A DNA stretch of 64,000 bases from Rheinheimera sp. A13L. GTDB lineage: Bacteria > Pseudomonadota > Gammaproteobacteria > Enterobacterales > Alteromonadaceae. Made by a program: the position numbers and the translations under genes. Shown piece after piece: positions 20,034 to 28,729 of the stretch. The stretch spans positions 55,518-119,517 of the forward strand of contig NZ_AFHI01000009.1 in the NCBI RefSeq assembly GCF_000217935.1. The letters are read 5' to 3'. Within the stretch, counting starts at the first letter, position 1. Each line of letters opens with the position of its first letter. Below the pieces are notes generated by a model. That model made no database searches. It worked only from the letters and a program-made list of their open reading frames with translations, and was not told the origin of the DNA.

Positions 20034-20882
20034 ATGAAACTCTTTAGTCTGTGTTGTCTGGTTTTAGTGTTAAGCGCTTGTAGCTCAAGGCAATCGCCAG
20101 CACCCGTCACCACACTAAATGACATCAAAAATTATTATAAAAAATACCCTCAAGGTCAGCCTGGCTCTGCACATACAGTACAGCCGGGCGACACCTTATA
20201 CTCCATTGCATTTCGTGCTGGTATGGACTACCGGCAACTGGCAAAATTAAACAATATTGCGCCGCCTTACCGCATTTTAGTAGGTCAAAAGATACATCTT
20301 GTTAACGTTTCGTTATCATCCTCTGCACCTAAAAGACCTGTTTCAGCGGTAAAAAGCCAAAAAAGTACGACCAGTACTGTAAAAACAGCGAAACAAAACC
20401 AAAGTAAATTAACAACTGCTAACAAAGCGGTTGCGCGCAACAATCAAACGGGTTATGTTCAGAAGCAGACGGTAAAGGAAAATGCAACTTCAGCAACAAA
20501 TTCTGTTTCCAGTTCTAAAGTGCGGTGGGCCTGGCCAGTTCGTGGACCAATATTGGCAGGCTTCTCCAACGCTGAACATGGTAACAAAGGGTTAGATATA
20601 GGGGGGAAAGCAGGTACTCCTATAAAAGCAGCAGCAGCTGGTGAAGTGGTTTACGCGGGTAACGCATTAAGAGGCTACGGCAATCTGGTGATTATCCGTC
20701 ACAATGACGACTTCTTGAGTGCTTATGCCCATAACCGAAAATTACTGGTGAAAGAGCGTGATACTGTTGTAAGCGGGCAAACTATAGCCGAAATGGGAAA
20801 TACTGATGCACCCTCAGTCCGGTTGCACTTTGAAATCCGTTTCCGTGGTAAGTCTGTTGATCCAAAACGATACTTAAAATAA
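20034..20882 (+). CDS. nlpD: LysM/LytM lipoprotein NlpD
   Basis: 282 residues. Lipobox LVLSAC (C16), LysM domain (about 43-88: HTVQPGDTLYSIAFRAGMDYRQLAKLN is one block), a basic Ser/Thr/Lys/Gln linker, and a C-terminal LytM (M23) domain (about 180-280). The LytM zinc site is degenerate: the usual HxGxD reads NKGLD, as in E. coli NlpD, so it should act as an activator of amidase AmiC during cell separation, not as a peptidase. nlpD lies immediately before rpoS, and in E. coli a major rpoS promoter is inside nlpD. Confidence 0.95.
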   Translation: MKLFSLCCLVLVLSACSSRQSPAPVTTLNDIKNYYKKYPQGQPGSAHTVQPGDTLYSIAFRAGMDYRQLAKLNNIAPPYRILVGQKIHLVNVSLSSSAPKRPVSAVKSQKSTTSTVKTAKQNQSKLTTANKAVARNNQTGYVQKQTVKENATSATNSVSSSKVRWAWPVRGPILAGFSNAEHGNKGLDIGGKAGTPIKAAAAGEVVYAGNALRGYGNLVIIRHNDDFLSAYAHNRKLLVKERDTVVSGQTIAEMGNTDAPSVRLHFEIRFRGKSVDPKRYLK

Positions 20883-20981
20883 TTAAATACAATAATAAAA
20901 ATATCACCCCGAAAGGGCGAAGAGGTAAGGAAACCAGGCAGTTCAGGTGATACCCAAAGCTTGTAGAAGTGGGAGAAGGAA

Positions 20982-21980
20982 ATGGGCCATAAAGATGAAG
21001 ATGATGTAATCGAATTCAAAGAAGCTGAATTAACGGATGACGTTAGTTTAGCCGATGACGATAACGCTGAACCCGATTTAGCCGCTTTAGCAGCGGAAGA
21101 AGACAATACCCCAGACGACGTATTTACCGCCAACGATAGCCAGCGCGCTATGGATGCCACTCAGATTTATCTGGGTGAAATTGGTTTTTCCCCGTTATTA
21201 TCCGCCGAAGAAGAAGTGTATTTTTCCCGTCTTGCGCTAAAGGGCGACAAAGCCGCCCGTAAACGTATGATTGAAAGTAACTTACGTTTAGTGGTGAAAA
21301 TTGCCCGCCGTTATATCAACCGTGGTTTGGCTTTGCTGGATCTGATTGAAGAGGGCAATTTAGGCTTAATTCGGGCTGTGGAAAAATTTGATCCTGAACG
21401 TGGTTTTCGTTTTTCAACGTACGCCACCTGGTGGATCCGCCAAACCATAGAGCGGGCCATTATGAATCAAACCCGCACTATTCGTTTGCCTATTCATGTA
21501 GTGAAAGAGCTGAATATTTACCTGCGGGCTGCCCGTGAGTTATCACAGCGACTGGACCATGAGCCAACGCCAGAAGAAATTGCAGCAGCATTAGACAGGC
21601 CTGTCGAAGAAGTACGCAAGATGTTGAAACTGAATGAAAAAATTACGTCAGTTGATACTCCTGTTGCAGGCTCTTCAGAAAAGCAATTACTTGATGTATT
21701 GGCTGATGAAAAAGAACTGGGCCCTGAGACTGAATTACAGGATGCCGATATTCGTCAGCATCTGGTGATATGGCTAGACGAGCTGAATCCTAAACAGCGC
21801 GAAGTATTAGCCCGACGTTTTGGTTTATTAGGTTATGAACCTTCGACCTTGGAAGATGTAGGTAAAGAGATAGGTTTAACCCGTGAACGAGTGCGGCAGA
21901 TTCAGGTGGAGGCACTACGCCGTCTGCGTGAAATTGTTACTCATCAGGGACTGAATATCGAAACTTTATTTCAGGAATAA
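20982..21980 (+). CDS. rpoS: RNA polymerase sigma factor RpoS (sigma-38)
   Basis: 332 residues. Acidic N-terminus (region 1.1), then [22 protein letters not shown] (1.2), region 2 with [43 protein letters not shown] split over 2.1-2.3 and [17 protein letters not shown] (2.4), region 3, and region 4 with [20 protein letters not shown] helix-turn-helix. It directs stationary-phase and stress transcription. About 100 bp of leader follows nlpD; in relatives translation of this leader is controlled by small RNAs. A long terminator follows. Confidence 0.97.
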   Translation: MGHKDEDDVIEFKEAELTDDVSLADDDNAEPDLAALAAEEDNTPDDVFTANDSQRAMDATQIYLGEIGFSPLLSAEEEVYFSRLALKGDKAARKRMIESNLRLVVKIARRYINRGLALLDLIEEGNLGLIRAVEKFDPERGFRFSTYATWWIRQTIERAIMNQTRTIRLPIHVVKELNIYLRAARELSQRLDHEPTPEEIAAALDRPVEEVRKMLKLNEKITSVDTPVAGSSEKQLLDVLADEKELGPETELQDADIRQHLVIWLDELNPKQREVLARRFGLLGYEPSTLEDVGKEIGLTRERVRQIQVEALRRLREIVTHQGLNIETLFQE

Positions 21981-21992
21981 TTCTCCCTGCTA

Positions 21993-22048
21993 AAGGGGCT
22001 TGCGTCACTGATCGCATAAGATCAGTGACGCAAGCCCCTTTTGTTTTT
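21993..22048. terminator. rpoS terminator, 21-bp perfect stem
   Basis: Left arm 21993-22013, loop GCATAA (22014-22019), right arm 22020-22040, perfectly complementary, followed by TTGTTTTTT. Unusually long for an intrinsic terminator; the arms start with AAGGGG and end with CCCCTT. Confidence 0.92.
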
Positions 22049-22146
22049 TGTAGTGGCATAACCCTTGCTCCTTTCTGATACAGAACTAAAAAAACAGGCC
22101 TTGAACTGATGATGTTCGGGTTGTATCGGACGGGAAGGAGTCGCCA

Positions 22147-23598
22147 ATGGGTGCAAAAAGTTTTGGGCACTATCAGCAAATTGACCAGTGCTTTGATGAA
22201 CTGGTGCAGGCGGACGGACAAATACGGACTCCGGCCGCGGCTATAGCCCGTTTTATCGACCGCCACGGTTCTGCTGAGCTGATACAGCGACAAGAGCAGT
22301 TAAATCAAACGATTAGCGCTATGGGTGTTTGTTTTACCTTGTATTCAGACGGCAATAATATTGATCGCTGCTGGCCTTTAGATGTGATGCCTCGCACTAT
22401 CCCAAGCTCTGAATGGCAAAAAACCAGCGCTGGCCTGAAGCAACGTTTAGCGGCTTTAAACCTGTTTATTGACGACTTGTACCATGATCAACGTATCCTT
22501 AAAGACGGCATAGTACCGGCCGACCTGGTGTTGGACTCCCGCAACTACCTTGCACCATGTAAGGGCATTTCGCCCCGTTATGGGGTGTGGGCCAATATCT
22601 GCGGGACTGATTTGGTACGTGACGGCTCTGGCAAATTTTTGGTGCTGGAAGATAACTTGCGGGTGCCATCCGGTGTGTCTTATATGCTGGAAAACCGCAC
22701 TGTGATGAAACGGGTATTTCCGGAATTATTTGCCGACTCCTTTATCTACCCTGTAGACGATTATCCGCATCAGCTGTGGCGTATGCTGGCCTCTTTATCA
22801 CCTCGCCCAGGCGATGTGCCTTGTATAGTGCTGTTGACGCCTGGTGTTTATAACTCCGCTTATTTTGAGCACAGCTTTTTAGCCCGGCAAATGGGAATAG
22901 AGCTGGCAGAAAATACCGATTTACTGGTGCAGGATGATATTGTTTATCTGAAAACCTTGCACGGCCTGCAGCGGGTGGATGTGATTTACCGCAGGGTGGA
23001 TGATGTATTTATTGACCCACAAGCCTTTAGGCCAGATTCAGTTTTAGGTATTCCGGGTTTGATCAATGCATGGGCTAAAGGCAATGTGTCTATTGCTAAC
23101 GCGCCTGGTTCCGGAGTGGCAGACGATAAAGTGATTTACGCTTATGTGCCAGAAATCATCAATTATTATCTGGGCGAACAACCGCTGATCGACAATGTTC
23201 CTACCTATTTGTGTCTGGATAAAAAACAAAGGGACTATGTGCTCGCCAATCTGGACAAACTGGTGGTGAAACCCGCCAATGAATCCGGTGGCTATGGCAT
23301 TTTAATAGGCCCACGCTCAACCAAAGAAGAGCAACAGCAGATGGCAGAAGCCATTAAAGCCAATCCGCGCAACTTTATCGCTCAGCCCACTCTGGCGTTA
23401 TCCACAGCTCCTACTTTATGTGATGGAGTGCTGGAACCCCGGCATCTGGATTTACGGCCCTTTATTTTGCAGGGCAGAGATTTGTACTGCACCACCGGTG
23501 GTTTAAGTCGGGTGGCACTGAAAAAAGGCTCTTTGGTGGTGAACTCGTCGCAAGGCGGCGGTAGCAAAGACACCTGGATCATCAACGATGAGGTCTGA
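22147..23598 (+). CDS. circularly permuted type 2 ATP-grasp protein
   Basis: 483 residues, the DUF404/DUF407 (CP_ATPgrasp) family. Family motifs are intact: LDSRNYLAPCKGISPRYGVW, FLVLEDNLRVPSGVSYMLE, YRRVDDVF, NAPGSGVADDKVIYAYVP, VVKPANESGGYGI (ATP-binding lysine/glycine loop, about 372-385), EPRHLDLRPF and SQGGGSKDTWI. Such enzymes are predicted amide/peptide ligases using ATP; no reaction has been firmly assigned. RBS AAGGAG precedes ATG 22147. The next gene starts 3 bp after the stop, and the whole string (ATP-grasp, alpha-E, fusion, transglutaminase) is the gene set often seen with the Anbu proteasome-like peptidase, which is not found here. Confidence 0.9.
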   Translation: MGAKSFGHYQQIDQCFDELVQADGQIRTPAAAIARFIDRHGSAELIQRQEQLNQTISAMGVCFTLYSDGNNIDRCWPLDVMPRTIPSSEWQKTSAGLKQRLAALNLFIDDLYHDQRILKDGIVPADLVLDSRNYLAPCKGISPRYGVWANICGTDLVRDGSGKFLVLEDNLRVPSGVSYMLENRTVMKRVFPELFADSFIYPVDDYPHQLWRMLASLSPRPGDVPCIVLLTPGVYNSAYFEHSFLARQMGIELAENTDLLVQDDIVYLKTLHGLQRVDVIYRRVDDVFIDPQAFRPDSVLGIPGLINAWAKGNVSIANAPGSGVADDKVIYAYVPEIINYYLGEQPLIDNVPTYLCLDKKQRDYVLANLDKLVVKPANESGGYGILIGPRSTKEEQQQMAEAIKANPRNFIAQPTLALSTAPTLCDGVLEPRHLDLRPFILQGRDLYCTTGGLSRVALKKGSLVVNSSQGGGSKDTWIINDEV

Positions 23599-23601
23599 TC
23601 T

Positions 23602-24561
23602 ATGTTATTAAAATCTCTGGACCATATTTTCTGGTTAGGCCGTTATCTGGAACGGCTGGACGACACGGCGCGATTAATTAATGCCACCAGCCATTTACTG
23701 ATCGACAGCCACAAAGACAGCCAATTCAGCTGGCCATTATTACTGGATGTCTTAGGTCAAAATGGCGCCGAATTGCTAAGCGGCTTGCCAGCCAGCGATT
23801 TGACGGTAGAGCAACAAGTGATGGGCTTTTTAATCACAGATGTGGATAGTGAAGTCTCTATTCGTGCCGCTTGTACAGCGCTGAAACAAAATGCCAGAAC
23901 AGTACGGCAGTTGATCCCCCGTGATATGTGGGAAGAGCTGAATTCGCTGGATTTGTTTTTGCAGGAGCATTGCCAGCAGTTGCAAGGCCGCCAGCACAGA
24001 TACCGTCTGATGAACGAAGTCAGCCGTCGTTGTCAGATGGTGGTTGGGGTGCTGGATGGCACTATGCTGCGTAGTGATGCGTTTGATTTGTTTAATATTG
24101 GCCGACACTTAGAGCGGGCTGATATGACGACCCGTATTATGGATGTAATGGTGCTACAGCAACTGCAACCGACCGATATCAAAAGACCCCGTTTTCGCTG
24201 GACCTCGATTTTAAATGCGTTGGGTGGCGTGGAGTCGTACCACTATTATCTGGCACATCAAAACACTGAAGTAGATGCGGTGGATTATTTGCTGACTTAT
24301 GCTGACTTTCCCCGCTCCATTGCTTACTGTTTGCATCGTATAGTAGCATCAGCCAAAGGCTTGCCTCACGGCGCTGCAATATTACAGCGGATTTGGCAGT
24401 TGCAGGATTTGTTAAAAACACAAAGCTTATCAGAACTGACTACAGGCCAATTGCATCAGTTGATCGATGAAATCCAGACAGGAATTATTGAATTGCATCA
24501 GGTGATTTGTACGCCCAAGCTTGAATTTTCCACAGATCTCAGCCAGCAAATGTCGGCCTGA
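23602..24561 (+). CDS. alpha-E domain protein (DUF403)
   Basis: 319-residue all-helical protein. It opens with SLDHIFWLGRYLERLDDTARLI, the conserved N-terminus of alpha-E proteins, and contains NIGRHLERADMTTRIMDVM and DFPRSIAYCLHRI, the other two family blocks. Its biochemical role is unknown; it always travels with circularly permuted ATP-grasp proteins and is thought to form a complex with them. Three-bp gaps on both sides imply translational coupling. Confidence 0.9.
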   Translation: MLLKSLDHIFWLGRYLERLDDTARLINATSHLLIDSHKDSQFSWPLLLDVLGQNGAELLSGLPASDLTVEQQVMGFLITDVDSEVSIRAACTALKQNARTVRQLIPRDMWEELNSLDLFLQEHCQQLQGRQHRYRLMNEVSRRCQMVVGVLDGTMLRSDAFDLFNIGRHLERADMTTRIMDVMVLQQLQPTDIKRPRFRWTSILNALGGVESYHYYLAHQNTEVDAVDYLLTYADFPRSIAYCLHRIVASAKGLPHGAAILQRIWQLQDLLKTQSLSELTTGQLHQLIDEIQTGIIELHQVICTPKLEFSTDLSQQMSA

Positions 24562-24564
24562 TCT

Positions 24565-27048
24565 ATGGCCACTGTAGTGCAAAGCCGAAGTTTGAATACA
24601 GAGCAGCAACGCTGGACTGATTTACCTCAGTGGCAGCAGTTAGAGTTGTGGTGGCAGCAGCAAAGTCAGCAACATCTGGTGCAGCTGCATACCGACTTGC
24701 AACATCAGTTGCGGGAAAATGGCGCTACTTTTGATCCCTGGCTGGAGCAACAACGTCAGCTGGATTTAATGCCATGGCTGATTAGTGATAACGAGTGGCA
24801 GCAGCTGCAGGCGGGTGTAAAGCAGCGCCAATTGCTGCTCTCTATGGTATTGCAGGATTTGTATGGCCCTCAGCTACTGATACAGCAGGGCGTCTTGCCT
24901 GCCGAACTGATTTTTCAGAACAAAAATTATTTATTGCCTTGTCATCAGCTTGTGCCTAATCATCAACAATGGTTGAGTTTGCTGGCGGTCGATATAGGCC
25001 GTGATGAGAATGGTGCCTTTTGTGTTTATGCCGATCAAAGCCAGATGCCAGCAGGGCTGGGTTTTGTATTAGAGCACAGGCTGGCCTTTAATCACTGTAT
25101 TGGTGAGCTCAACCACAGCATTGGCAAAAGCCAGCTGGCTGGTTTTTTCCGTAAATTGCAGCTGGTGTTTGCTCAGGGCACAGGTCATACAGCCGAAGGA
25201 CGGCGGCCACTTTGTGGTTTGTTAACCCACGGCAAACGTGACGCCGCCTATTTTGAACATGCTTTTTTAGCCAATTATTTAGATATAGCTTTGATGCACA
25301 GTGCCGATCTGATGTTTAAAGACGGTGCTTTGTGGTTAAAAACAGTCACAGGTTTGCAGCAAGTCGACAGCCTGATGCGTTATTTACCCGATGCAGCTTG
25401 TGATGCGCTGGAGCTGGATCCGGATTCCACAGGCACTGCAGGTTTACTGCAAAGTATTCGTCAGCAGCAGCTGTTTTGTGCTAATCCGCCTGGAAGCGCC
25501 TTGCTGGACTCTGGCGTGTTATTGCCTTTTTTACCAGAGATATGCAGAAGGCTTTTAAATGAAGAATTGCTGTTACCCACCACTGCCGCTTTTTGGTGTG
25601 GTCAGCCGGAGCAGTTACAACAGGTTTTATCTGAAGCCACCCATTATCGATTCCGCCGGATCGACACGGCCCAAAGCTGGCTTTGGGCCGAACTGGACCC
25701 GTTGCAACAACAGCAGTTACAGCAACAACTTCTGGCAGAACCCAGACTTTTTATCGCCATCCGCTTACTGCCATTAAGTTCTGTGCCTTGCTGGAACAGT
25801 ACTCAAGGCGAACATCAGCAGTATGGCGTCTTGCGTTTATTTGCTTTGTTATCCGAGCAACACACAGCTGCTGTAATGCCTGGCGCTCTGGCCCGTATCA
25901 GCCCTGATGCAAAAAGTTTGCAGCAGCACTACAGCATGGGCTTTGTGGCCAAAGATGTCTGGGTGCTGGCCGATCAGGACCATGCAGTCAGCTTACTGCA
26001 AAATACCCAAAAACGTATTTTATTGTCCCGTCATAGTGGTCTGTTGCCAAGCCGTGTTGCCGACCATTTATTTTGGCTCGGCCGTTATAACGAGCGGCTG
26101 AATTTAGTTTGCCGGGCTTTACGTTACACAGTGCCGCTTTTAACCAGTTTCCAGGTCACAGCCGGTCAACAAAATGACAGCAGAGCCTTAGTCCGTTTTT
26201 GTCTGCAGGCCAATGGAACTTTGCCAGACAGTATTGCGCTGAGTTCATTACAACAAACCAGCGCTTTGCAGCAGGCCTTAAGTGAATTGTTTTCATTGCA
26301 GCATCCGGCAGGTTTAGCTCAGGTGCTGAAAAATTTATTGTTTAATGCTCAGTCAGTACGGGAATACTTCAGTGAAGATACCTGGTATGTGCTGGATAAA
26401 TTACAGCTGGCGCTGACGCAATGGCCTCATCCGCTGAACTGGCAGCAACCCCAGCAGATGGTGCGTTTACTGGATGAAGTAATTTTGCTGCAAACTGCTA
26501 TTTATGGTTTGAATAACGAAACCATGAGCCGTACCCAAACCTTAAGGTTTATGGATTTGGGCCAGCATATGGAAAGGGCATTGCAAAGTGTCACCTTGTT
26601 GCAGGAAGTCTTTGTATTTGATCAAGGCTGTAACTGCAGTGCTTCGTTAATGGAGTCGGTGCTGCGTATGACGGACACCTTAATGACTTACAGACGCCGT
26701 TATAAAACCGAGCTGCATCCGTTGGCGGTGATTGATTTACTGCTGTTGGATGACAGTACGCCACGTTCTGTGGGTTATCAGTGCGCCCGGCTTGCCAGTC
26801 AAATTCAGCAACTGCCTAAACCCGGTTCAGCTGTGGTATTAAGCCGTGAGCAAAAACTGGCGGTAGAGCTGGTATCTTTACTGCAACTGGCTGAGCCTGA
26901 ACAACTCTTTAATGATCAGTTACAGGCAACACCAGAGCTGAGTCGCTTGCTACAGCAGTTGCATTCGGTGCTGCGGCAATTATCCGACAGCATTACGTTG
27001 TCGTATTTCAGCCATGCCGAAGCGGGCAGATCCTGGCAGAGTTTTTAA
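24565..27048 (+). CDS. ATP-grasp-like / alpha-E fusion protein with degraded ATP-grasp site
   Basis: 827 residues: N-terminal circularly permuted ATP-grasp-like region (1 to about 485) fused to an alpha-E domain (about 490-825, opening with VADHLFWLGRYNERLNLVCRA). Compared with the stand-alone ATP-grasp encoded two genes upstream, the catalytic blocks are eroded: VLEDNLRVPSG reads VYADQSQMPAG, the KPANESGGYG loop reads YRFRRIDTAQSW, YRRVDD reads MRYLPD, and EPRHLDLRPF is not recognisable. The fold landmarks NYLLPC, AYFEHAFLANYLDIAL and NPPGSALLDS remain. The alpha-E half is well conserved. It may be a non-catalytic partner of the active paralogue. The glutamine-rich N-terminus is unusual. 62 bp separate it from the transglutaminase gene. 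Confidence 0.85.
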   Translation: MATVVQSRSLNTEQQRWTDLPQWQQLELWWQQQSQQHLVQLHTDLQHQLRENGATFDPWLEQQRQLDLMPWLISDNEWQQLQAGVKQRQLLLSMVLQDLYGPQLLIQQGVLPAELIFQNKNYLLPCHQLVPNHQQWLSLLAVDIGRDENGAFCVYADQSQMPAGLGFVLEHRLAFNHCIGELNHSIGKSQLAGFFRKLQLVFAQGTGHTAEGRRPLCGLLTHGKRDAAYFEHAFLANYLDIALMHSADLMFKDGALWLKTVTGLQQVDSLMRYLPDAACDALELDPDSTGTAGLLQSIRQQQLFCANPPGSALLDSGVLLPFLPEICRRLLNEELLLPTTAAFWCGQPEQLQQVLSEATHYRFRRIDTAQSWLWAELDPLQQQQLQQQLLAEPRLFIAIRLLPLSSVPCWNSTQGEHQQYGVLRLFALLSEQHTAAVMPGALARISPDAKSLQQHYSMGFVAKDVWVLADQDHAVSLLQNTQKRILLSRHSGLLPSRVADHLFWLGRYNERLNLVCRALRYTVPLLTSFQVTAGQQNDSRALVRFCLQANGTLPDSIALSSLQQTSALQQALSELFSLQHPAGLAQVLKNLLFNAQSVREYFSEDTWYVLDKLQLALTQWPHPLNWQQPQQMVRLLDEVILLQTAIYGLNNETMSRTQTLRFMDLGQHMERALQSVTLLQEVFVFDQGCNCSASLMESVLRMTDTLMTYRRRYKTELHPLAVIDLLLLDDSTPRSVGYQCARLASQIQQLPKPGSAVVLSREQKLAVELVSLLQLAEPEQLFNDQLQATPELSRLLQQLHSVLRQLSDSITLSYFSHAEAGRSWQSF

Positions 27049-27110
27049 ATGAGCATTGATTTGAATTTCAGGCGGGCGGGCACAAGACCCGCCACAACAG
27101 GGGCGACTAT

Positions 27111-27992
27111 ATGAAGTACCAAATCCGTCACCTGACCCGTTATTGTTACCAGCATCCTGTGGCCAATAGTTACAATCTGGCTTGTTTGCAGCCACGGCAA
27201 TTGCCAACACAAGAGCTATGCAGTTTTGAGCTACAGGTGTCGCCCACAGCCTCTTCTGTCTATGCCAGAACAGATACCTTTGGCAATACCCAGCATTTTA
27301 TTCACTTGCAACCACCGCATCAGCAACTGGCAGTGACTGCTTTTTCTGTGGTTGAAGTCTTGCCACGCCAGCAGAGTCTGGCTTTGGATCTCACTCAGCC
27401 CTGGCCTGAAGTCGCCGCATTTTTTCGCCAGCAACAAGGTTATTCGCCCGAACAACTTAAAGCGCTGTTATGTTCAGGTCCAAGCCGGATGATCCCGGTG
27501 CTTGATGAAACCAAGGCATTGATCCAGAGCATAGCTGACCCGAAGCTCACAGTATTACAGTTAGCCCAACAACTGACGGATTTAATATTTCACCAGTTTG
27601 AATACGACCCTGAGTTCAGCTCAGTCGTCACACCTGTGTCTGAAGTGCTGCTGCATAAAAAGGGGGTTTGTCAGGACTTTGCCCAGCTGGCTGTCAGTTG
27701 TTTACGCGCTTTAGGTATACCAGCGCGTTATGTCAGTGGTTATCTGGAAACCTCGCCACCAGAAGGGCAGCCACGTTTAATAGGAGCTGATGCCTCTCAT
27801 GCCTGGTTTGCTGTTTACGATCCACAGCTGGGTTGGGTCGATTTTGATCCGACCAACAACCTGATGCCGGCAGAGCGTCATATCACTTTAGCTTATGGCC
27901 GTGATTATGCTGACGTAGTGCCGCTGAAAGGCTTATTGCAAGGCCATGGTGTGCATTTGCTGGAAGTGGAGGTGGATGTAGTGCCGATCTGA
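27111..27992 (+). CDS. transglutaminase-like cysteine peptidase-family protein
   Basis: 293 residues. N-terminal beta-rich domain typical of bacterial transglutaminases (YQIRHLTRYCYQHPVANSYN) and a transglutaminase core with a full triad: C187 in KKGVCQDFAQLAV, H230 in GADASHAWFAVY and D246 in WVDFDPTNN. No signal peptide, so cytoplasmic. Such proteins mostly act as peptidases or amidases rather than cross-linkers. Last gene of the ATP-grasp/alpha-E cluster, where it could remove or process what the ATP-grasp enzyme ligates; this role is inference. Confidence 0.88.
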   Translation: MKYQIRHLTRYCYQHPVANSYNLACLQPRQLPTQELCSFELQVSPTASSVYARTDTFGNTQHFIHLQPPHQQLAVTAFSVVEVLPRQQSLALDLTQPWPEVAAFFRQQQGYSPEQLKALLCSGPSRMIPVLDETKALIQSIADPKLTVLQLAQQLTDLIFHQFEYDPEFSSVVTPVSEVLLHKKGVCQDFAQLAVSCLRALGIPARYVSGYLETSPPEGQPRLIGADASHAWFAVYDPQLGWVDFDPTNNLMPAERHITLAYGRDYADVVPLKGLLQGHGVHLLEVEVDVVPI

Positions 27993-28175
27993 CTCTGCCT
28001 CCTTTAACAGGCTATTCCCCTGTGCTCTACATGAAAAAATCACTGTCATTTTATGCCGCCAAAAGGCAATTTTTTGCCTGTCCTATCTGAAAATCGACTT
28101 TTTAACATCACAATACGCAGCTCAATGACCTTTGCTCAGATACTAACCAGTCTTTTGTGCCTAATAGTGATAAAA

Positions 28176-28191
28176 CGGCACAGGCTTTGCT
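28176..28191 (+). promoter_or_regulatory. sigma-54 (RpoN) promoter
   Basis: CGGCACAGGCTTTGCT matches the -24/-12 consensus TGGCACG-N4-TTGCW with GG and GC separated by exactly 10 bp; mismatches are only at the first T and the base after GGCAC. The downstream gene starts 38 bp after the element, leaving room for a transcription start near 28202. Confidence 0.7.
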
Positions 28192-28229
28192 TATTCAGTA
28201 GTGGATCTGGATGAGCAAAGGAGACTCCG

Positions 28230-28685
28230 ATGAAAATTGATGCAGGAATAAACTATCTCTACAACAGCCAGCAAACTCAGTCATCTGTGGACAGTTACAG
28301 CAAAAAATCTTTATCGGTGCAAGGTTACTCAGATGGTGAACCCGCAGCGGCGAAGACGGACAGCAAACAAGCCGACTTTCATCAGATGACACGGCAGGAA
28401 ATGCGTGGCTGGGTGAACGAGCAAATTCGTAGTGGTGAAATGTCTTTGGACGAAAGCAGAGCTTTTATGGCCATGACGATGAACATTCCGGTCGATGCCG
28501 GAGCCACTGGCGAACTGCTGATGGCAGACAATGGGGAAGCCGTTAATTTTATGCAAAAAGTACGTGATGGCATTGAAGGAGCTTTATCACGTCATGACAA
28601 AGATACACTCAACATGCTGCAAACCGCCATGTCGGCTATGCAGCAACATCAGGGGCGTACTATTGGTATTGATACCAAAGCCTGA
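28230..28685 (+). CDS. hypothetical protein behind a sigma-54 promoter
   Basis: 151 residues, not recognised. The N-terminal 45 residues are polar, rich in Ser, Gln, Tyr and Asn, and probably disordered (MKIDAGINYLYNSQQTQSS); the rest looks helical (MTRQEMRGWVNEQIRSGEM, then DTLNMLQTAMSAMQQHQG). No signal peptide or membrane helix. A strong AAGGAG precedes ATG 28230. The sigma-54 element upstream suggests control with nitrogen, motility or biofilm genes; the style of the N-terminus resembles small flagellum-associated proteins, but that is a guess. The adjacent ATP-grasp cluster ends 238 bp earlier. Confidence 0.75.
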   Translation: MKIDAGINYLYNSQQTQSSVDSYSKKSLSVQGYSDGEPAAAKTDSKQADFHQMTRQEMRGWVNEQIRSGEMSLDESRAFMAMTMNIPVDAGATGELLMADNGEAVNFMQKVRDGIEGALSRHDKDTLNMLQTAMSAMQQHQGRTIGIDTKA

Positions 28686-28729
28686 TCATAGATACCTGCT
28701 GTAAGTTTGAAGTGGTGGCTTCCCCCAAC

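Noticed and set aside
28064..28079. AGGCAA/TTGCCT hairpin after the transglutaminase gene as a terminator
   Set aside because: Short stem, no T run on the gene strand; it would only work leftward, where no transcript is expected.
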